NCBI RefSeq assembly: GCF_018390555.1 | Contig: NZ_JAHBGB010000041.1 | Span: 310,001 to 374,000 of the forward strand | Origin: Ancylobacter oerskovii | Lineage (GTDB): Bacteria; Pseudomonadota; Alphaproteobacteria; Rhizobiales; Xanthobacteraceae | Reading direction: 5' to 3' | DNA: 64,000 nucleotides | Shown: one piece after another, positions 55,994 through 64,000 of the stretch | How the letters are laid out: the number at the start of each line of letters is the position of its first letter | Position numbering within the stretch: position 1 is the first letter of the stretch | Notes under the pieces: generated by a model | The model's database searches: none | Told to the model about the DNA's origin: nothing | Seen by the model: only the letters and a program-made list of their open reading frames with translations | Made by a program: the position numbers and the translations under genes

Positions 55994-56182
55994 CGGGCCG
56001 GGCCGCTTCGCCGGTGCAGCGGGCAACGGGTTCTTTTCGCTGCGGTGCGAAAGTTCCGATGGACCTGCGTGGGAAAGGCGGGCAAGTTAGCGCGCATTCC
56101 GGCTCGGGGAGGTGGCGATATTGCGCCTCGTGCCGTTTGTTTCGACAACGACGTTTACATTGTCAGATTGAGATCGTTCAGC

Positions 56183-56992
56183 ATGGATCCGCTTAAGCTC
56201 TACTGGTGGAGACCCACCGACACGTCCAAGATCAATCTCGGCGATGAAATCGGCGCGGCGATCTGCCGGGAAGTGTCCCAACGGGACGTCGTTCGTGCGG
56301 ATCTGAGCGAGTGCGAGCTGATTTCCATCGGCAGCATCCTGTCTGCCGTCTATTGGAAAAGCTCGATGCAGACGCGCAAGGCCCCCTGCTATGTCTGGGG
56401 TTCCGGCCTGATGGCGCCCGACTTCATCAAGCCGCACGACAAGGTCATCGTCAAATCGGTGCGCGGCCACCTGACCCGCTGCCTGGTCGATTCGGTGCGG
56501 ACCCTGCCGATCGGCGACCCCGGTATCCTCGCCTCGGATGTCTGGCCGAAGGCGGCCACCCCCACCCATGCGGTCGGCATCGTCCCGCATTGGAGCCAGA
56601 TCGACAGCCCGCTCTTCGCCGAGCTGACGGAGAAGATCCCCGGCTCCACCATCATCGACATGACCAATCCCGATGTCGCCGACACCATGACGCGGCTGTC
56701 GGCCTGCGAGACGATCATCTCGACCAGCCTGCACGGCCTCATCCTCGCGGATTCCTACCAGATCCCGAATGTGTGGATGAAGACCAAGGACATCCACAAG
56801 GGCAAGTCGTGGAAATTCTACGACTATTTCTCCTCGATCGGGCGCGACCGCTTCGAGCAGGTCGACGTCATGAACCACATCGACGCGATCAATAAGGGGG
56901 CGGCGAGCATCTTCTCCAGCCACCACCAGAAGAATGTCAGCGCGCTGAAATCCACGGTCGCCAAGGCGTTCCCCGCTGAACTGCGCGCCTAG
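56183..56992 (+). CDS. Polysaccharide pyruvyl transferase family protein, copy A
   Basis: A 269-residue enzyme predicted to add ketal-linked pyruvate to sugars of a surface polysaccharide (PF04230). Features are NLGDEIG near the N-terminus, YVWGSGLMAPDF, SVRGHLTRC, GDPGILASDVW, and the GT-B-like ISTSLHGLILADSYQIPNVWM. The start ATG at 56183 matches the start of the paralogue at 58411-59220, with which I count 212 of 269 identical residues. No Shine-Dalgarno is visible, but both copies share TTGAGATC just upstream. It is convergent with the 363-residue gene. Confidence 0.87.
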   Translation: MDPLKLYWWRPTDTSKINLGDEIGAAICREVSQRDVVRADLSECELISIGSILSAVYWKSSMQTRKAPCYVWGSGLMAPDFIKPHDKVIVKSVRGHLTRCLVDSVRTLPIGDPGILASDVWPKAATPTHAVGIVPHWSQIDSPLFAELTEKIPGSTIIDMTNPDVADTMTRLSACETIISTSLHGLILADSYQIPNVWMKTKDIHKGKSWKFYDYFSSIGRDRFEQVDVMNHIDAINKGAASIFSSHHQKNVSALKSTVAKAFPAELRA

Positions 56993-57069
56993 GCATCGGC
57001 CGGGGCGGGCCGAACCCACCCCGCTTGCGAACAGCGCCGGCCGCGGCTTTGCCGCGACGGCGGCGGCGC

Positions 57070-58161
57070 CTACTCGGCAGCGAGGCGCGGCCAGGAGGAA
57101 GCGGCGTCGAGAGCCCGGGAGAGATGCTCGGGGACCTGATAGGTGGTTCCCGGCATCGTCAGGCCGCTCCAGCGGGTGCGGGCCTTCCAGGGCGACAGGC
57201 GCTGGGCGATGTCGCTGTACCGGTTGGGCAGCTGCGCCACGCCGTCGATGATCAGCGGATGCTCATAGAGCGACAGGGCGGAGATGTACTCCTCGTCGCT
57301 GAGGCAGATCACCCGGGTCGGCGCCGGATTCGCCAGGAACGAATAATATCCCTCCGCATAGGCGAGCTCGATCTCCCGTCCCATCTTGTGCAGCACGGTG
57401 AGCAGCGATCCCGAATAATAGGCGCATTGATGCGCGCCGCCGCCCTGGGTGCTGAGGAAGTGGAACGCCCGCTTGTACAGCGAGGCCTTGAAGTCGTTGA
57501 TGCTGGGAGCGCCGAATCTGGCCGTGTACTGCTCCACCAGATCGTCGAAGAGGAACACGGAGGGGAATTCCTCGATCAACGAGAGATCGTCGAATTCGAG
57601 GCGGAACTTGACGTCGTTGGAGTATCCCTGCTGGATGCTCTTGATGCCGTGCCGGATGTAGACGATCGTATATTGGTCGCCCAGCCTTTCGAAGGTTTCC
57701 CGCAGGCAGGTATTGTTGATGAAGTTGACGGGCGGGCCCTTCCACTCATTGTTGAACTTGTTGTGGACGATCAGCAGGGGCTTGGCGTTCAGGCTGTCGC
57801 GGAAGGCGTCGCTGCATCGGGCGATGTCCAGCGTCCCGAGCTGCCGCATGACCGGAAAGGAGTGAAACGGGGAGGGCGCTGCATAAGTGTGCTCGAGGCC
57901 GACCGGCATCGGCGTGCTGATGCGCCGGTGGAGGCGCTTCTGCTTGCGTTCGACGATGGAGCGGCAATCCAGCGATTCATAGAACAGCGTCATACCGGAA
58001 AAGGTCAGTATGTCGGTGTTCTTCAAAAGGCCGGCCTTGGAAAGCCAGGTCGCGAACGGCAGGAACAGAATGATCTCCGCGCCGAATTCCCCGTCGAAGA
58101 AGATCGATTCGGGCATCTTCTTCTTGTCGAGGATAGACGAGACGAGATACTTGGTGGCCAT
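57070..58161 (-). CDS. Unknown protein of a surface-glycan cassette
   Basis: A 363-residue protein I cannot assign to a family. No signal peptide or membrane helix, so cytoplasmic. HFLSTQGGGAHQCAYYSG (about 243-260) followed by EIELAYAEGYY resembles the donor-site region of GT-B-fold glycosyltransferases, and LLIVHNKFNNEW and YTIVYIRHGIKSI look like Rossmann strands with nearby ligands. A glycosyltransferase is therefore possible, with low certainty. GGAGAG precedes the ATG. It lies downstream of pyruvyl transferase copy B on the same strand, 249 bases away. Confidence 0.75.
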   Translation of the reverse strand: MATKYLVSSILDKKKMPESIFFDGEFGAEIILFLPFATWLSKAGLLKNTDILTFSGMTLFYESLDCRSIVERKQKRLHRRISTPMPVGLEHTYAAPSPFHSFPVMRQLGTLDIARCSDAFRDSLNAKPLLIVHNKFNNEWKGPPVNFINNTCLRETFERLGDQYTIVYIRHGIKSIQQGYSNDVKFRLEFDDLSLIEEFPSVFLFDDLVEQYTARFGAPSINDFKASLYKRAFHFLSTQGGGAHQCAYYSGSLLTVLHKMGREIELAYAEGYYSFLANPAPTRVICLSDEEYISALSLYEHPLIIDGVAQLPNRYSDIAQRLSPWKARTRWSGLTMPGTTYQVPEHLSRALDAASSWPRLAAE

Positions 58162-58410
58162 ATAACCATTCTCTCCGTTTGCGTCACTTTACGGCGGGGC
58201 GCCCGGCAAGGCTAGGCAACCCGCAGGATCTTCCGCTTTCGGCGTTCCTTCCGGTGACCGCAACCCATCTCAAACGCGATCGGGCCGGATAAGCAAGTGC
58301 GGCGCGGCGAGCCGGCAATCGCGGCGATCCGGCATGACCGCGCTCGCCCGCCCCGCCGAGGCACCGGCGGGCCTCGGGCGGAGCGGCGGCGGTCCTTCCG
58401 GCGCCCGCCC

Positions 58411-59220
58411 CTAGGCGCGCAGTTCGGCGGGGAAGGCCTTGATTACCGAGGCCTTGAGGGCATCCACGTTCTTCTGGTGGAAATCGGAGAAGATGCTCCG
58501 CGAGCCTTTGTTGATCGCGTCGACATGCTTGAGGATATCCACCTGGCCGAAGCGGTCGCGCCCGACCGAGGAGAAATAGTCGTAGAACTTCCACGACTTG
58601 CCCTTGTGGATGTCCTTGGTCTTCATCCACACATTCGGGATCTTGTAGGAATCCGCGAGGATCAGCCCGTGCAGGCTGGTCGAGATGATCGCCTCGCAGG
58701 ACGAGAGCTGCTTCATCGTCTCGGCGATGTCGGGGTTGGTCATGTCGATGATGGTCGAGCGCTTGATCTTCGCCGCCAGCTCGGTGAAGAGCGGGCTCTC
58801 GATCTGGCTCCAATGCGGAATGATGCCGACCGCATGGGTGGGGGTAGCCGCCTTCTGCCAGACATCGGAGGCGAGGATGCCGGCATCGCCGACCGGCAGC
58901 GTGCCGGGCGTCTCCAGCATGCAGCGCGTCAGGTGGCCGCGCACCGAGCGGATGATGATGTTGTCGTTGGGCTTCATGAAGTCCGGGCTCATCAGGCCGG
59001 AACCCCAGACATAGCAGGGGCCCTGGCGGCCGGTGAGCGCGCTTCTACGGTAGACGGCCGACAGGATGCTGCCGATGGAGATCAGCTCGCATTCGCTCAA
59101 ATCGGCGAGCACGACGTCCCTCTGCGAGATTTCCCTGCATATCGCCCAGCCGATCTCATCGCCGAGATTGATCTTCGAGGTGTCGGTGGGCTTCCACCAG
59201 TAGAGTTTAAGCGGATTCAT
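58411..59220 (-). CDS. Polysaccharide pyruvyl transferase family protein, copy B
   Basis: A 269-residue paralogue of the gene at 56183-56992, in inverted orientation, with all the same motifs (NLGDEIGWAICREI, YVWGSGLMSPDF, SVRGHLTRC, ISTSLHGLILADSYKIPNVWM). Differences concentrate in residues 58-120, perhaps the acceptor-recognition part. First gene of a minus-strand pair with the 363-residue protein. Having two similar copies suggests two acceptor sugars, or a recent duplication. Confidence 0.87.
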   Translation of the reverse strand: MNPLKLYWWKPTDTSKINLGDEIGWAICREISQRDVVLADLSECELISIGSILSAVYRRSALTGRQGPCYVWGSGLMSPDFMKPNDNIIIRSVRGHLTRCMLETPGTLPVGDAGILASDVWQKAATPTHAVGIIPHWSQIESPLFTELAAKIKRSTIIDMTNPDIAETMKQLSSCEAIISTSLHGLILADSYKIPNVWMKTKDIHKGKSWKFYDYFSSVGRDRFGQVDILKHVDAINKGSRSIFSDFHQKNVDALKASVIKAFPAELRA

Positions 59221-59547
59221 GCGCGATTGATCTCAATTGCAAAGGGTCGAATGAATTCTCTACCTGACAGGGCACGCATCGGCTGCCGCCGATCGTCCCG
59301 ACCCGGAAGCGCAATCTATCACATACCGGAATGAAGCTGTCACGATGGCTGGCCGGCCGACGGATGATCCGCATCGACCAGGAACCGGCGGCCCGTCGCA
59401 GGCCCCACCATGGGGAGCCGCGGGAAAGCCGGCGGGTGCGCGGGGCCAGCGGCACAGGGCAAGGCCCGCCGCGATGGAGGCGGGCGGCAATGGCGAGCCG
59501 GCGGGGAAGACGTTCCCGCCGGCGGCCCGTCGAACAGGTGAGCCGGG
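59221..59547. other. Intergenic region between gltD and pyruvyl transferase copy B
   Basis: 327 bases. The promoter of copy B should lie in the part nearer 59221-59340, which is less GC-rich. I see no convincing gene, repeat or terminator. Confidence 0.5.
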
Positions 59548-60972
<1,425 letters not shown>

Positions 60973-61083
60973 CGCGACCTCTCGTCGGAGCACCGCCACC
61001 TTGGAGGCGTTCCAGCTCCGCAGCCAGATACATCAATTGTGCCATTTGGAAAATGACGGCGCGGCCTGCCGCCGCGCCGCGCA

Positions 61084-61117
61084 CCACTCCCGGGATCCGG
61101 CAGAATCCCGGGAGTGG
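61084..61117. other. 13-bp hairpin between gltB and gltD
   Basis: CCACTCCCGGGAT (61084-61096), 8-base loop, ATCCCGGGAGTGG (61105-61117), perfect. It begins 39 bases after the gltB stop, with no T-tract. A second GC-rich self-complementary stretch (GCGGCCTGCCGCCGCGCC) follows. Possible partial terminator or mRNA stabiliser setting the gltB:gltD ratio. Confidence 0.6.
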
Positions 61118-61155
61118 CCGGCGCTCACCCTTTCGGGCGGGCGCGGAGCGGCGGC

Positions 61156-64000
<2,845 letters not shown>

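Noticed and set aside
53129..56026. A 965-codon minus-strand open frame over the transglycosylase and DUF459 genes
   Set aside because: Spans two unrelated plus-strand genes with good starts and signal peptides; composition is that of an antisense shadow.

Overview
The window is high-GC chromosomal DNA with the gene content and order of an alphaproteobacterium of the order Hyphomicrobiales (Rhizobiales). Markers for this are the DUF4167, IalB-family, DUF930, DUF1178 and ribbon-helix-helix proteins, ccmCDG, phaRAB, and the lysC-ptsP-prfA-prmC block. A free-living member of the Xanthobacteraceae (Ancylobacter/Starkeya/Xanthobacter-like) is my best guess, but I cannot confirm a genus from sequence alone. 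Almost everything is core chromosome. I see no prophage, insertion sequence, CRISPR array, tRNA or rRNA gene.

Layout. 1-4.9 kb: end of a parvulin chaperone gene, a TetR gene divergent from a DUF2798 gene through a very compact promoter/operator, argJ, mutT, and a second TetR with the membrane protein it probably controls. 4.9-9 kb: a methyltransferase divergent from a comF-grxC-nitrilase-DUF1178-lysozyme inhibitor-like run. 9-10.5 kb: cytochrome c maturation ccmC-ccmD-ccmG, with no ccmAB beside it. 11.7-15.8 kb: ffh, rpsP, rimM, trmD, rplS, interspersed with REP-like palindromes. 16.9-24.9 kb: leucine biosynthesis (leuC, leuD, leuB), interrupted by a small membrane protein, a zinc metallopeptidase, RidA, an RHH regulator, a VOC protein and a two-gene GMC dehydrogenase. 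25-32.3 kb: prenyl synthase, mtgA, rpmF, a GGDEF-EAL protein, and polyhydroxybutyrate genes phaR, phaA, phaB. 32.4-39.3 kb: envelope and housekeeping genes (PepSY, DMT exporter, cupin, gloB, IalB, YkvA, ThpR, MOSC, DUF4167). 39.9-47.3 kb: prmC, prfA, ptsP and lysC on the minus strand, then ubiG. 47.5-52.9 kb: clpB, SPFH/NfeD pair, galU. 53.1-59.2 kb: envelope and polysaccharide genes (MltB-like transglycosylase, degenerate DUF459/SGNH protein, two pyruvyl transferase paralogues in inverted orientation around an unknown 363-residue protein). 59.5-64 kb: gltD and the 3' part of gltB.

The least ordinary parts are the 56.1-59.3 kb cassette with its roughly 79% identical inverted gene pair, the DUF459 protein that has lost its catalytic residues, two TetR operator architectures that can be read directly, a structured 140-base element upstream of leuC, and several dispersed or tandem intergenic repeats. 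None is a clear-cut new system; the polysaccharide cassette is the best candidate for one.
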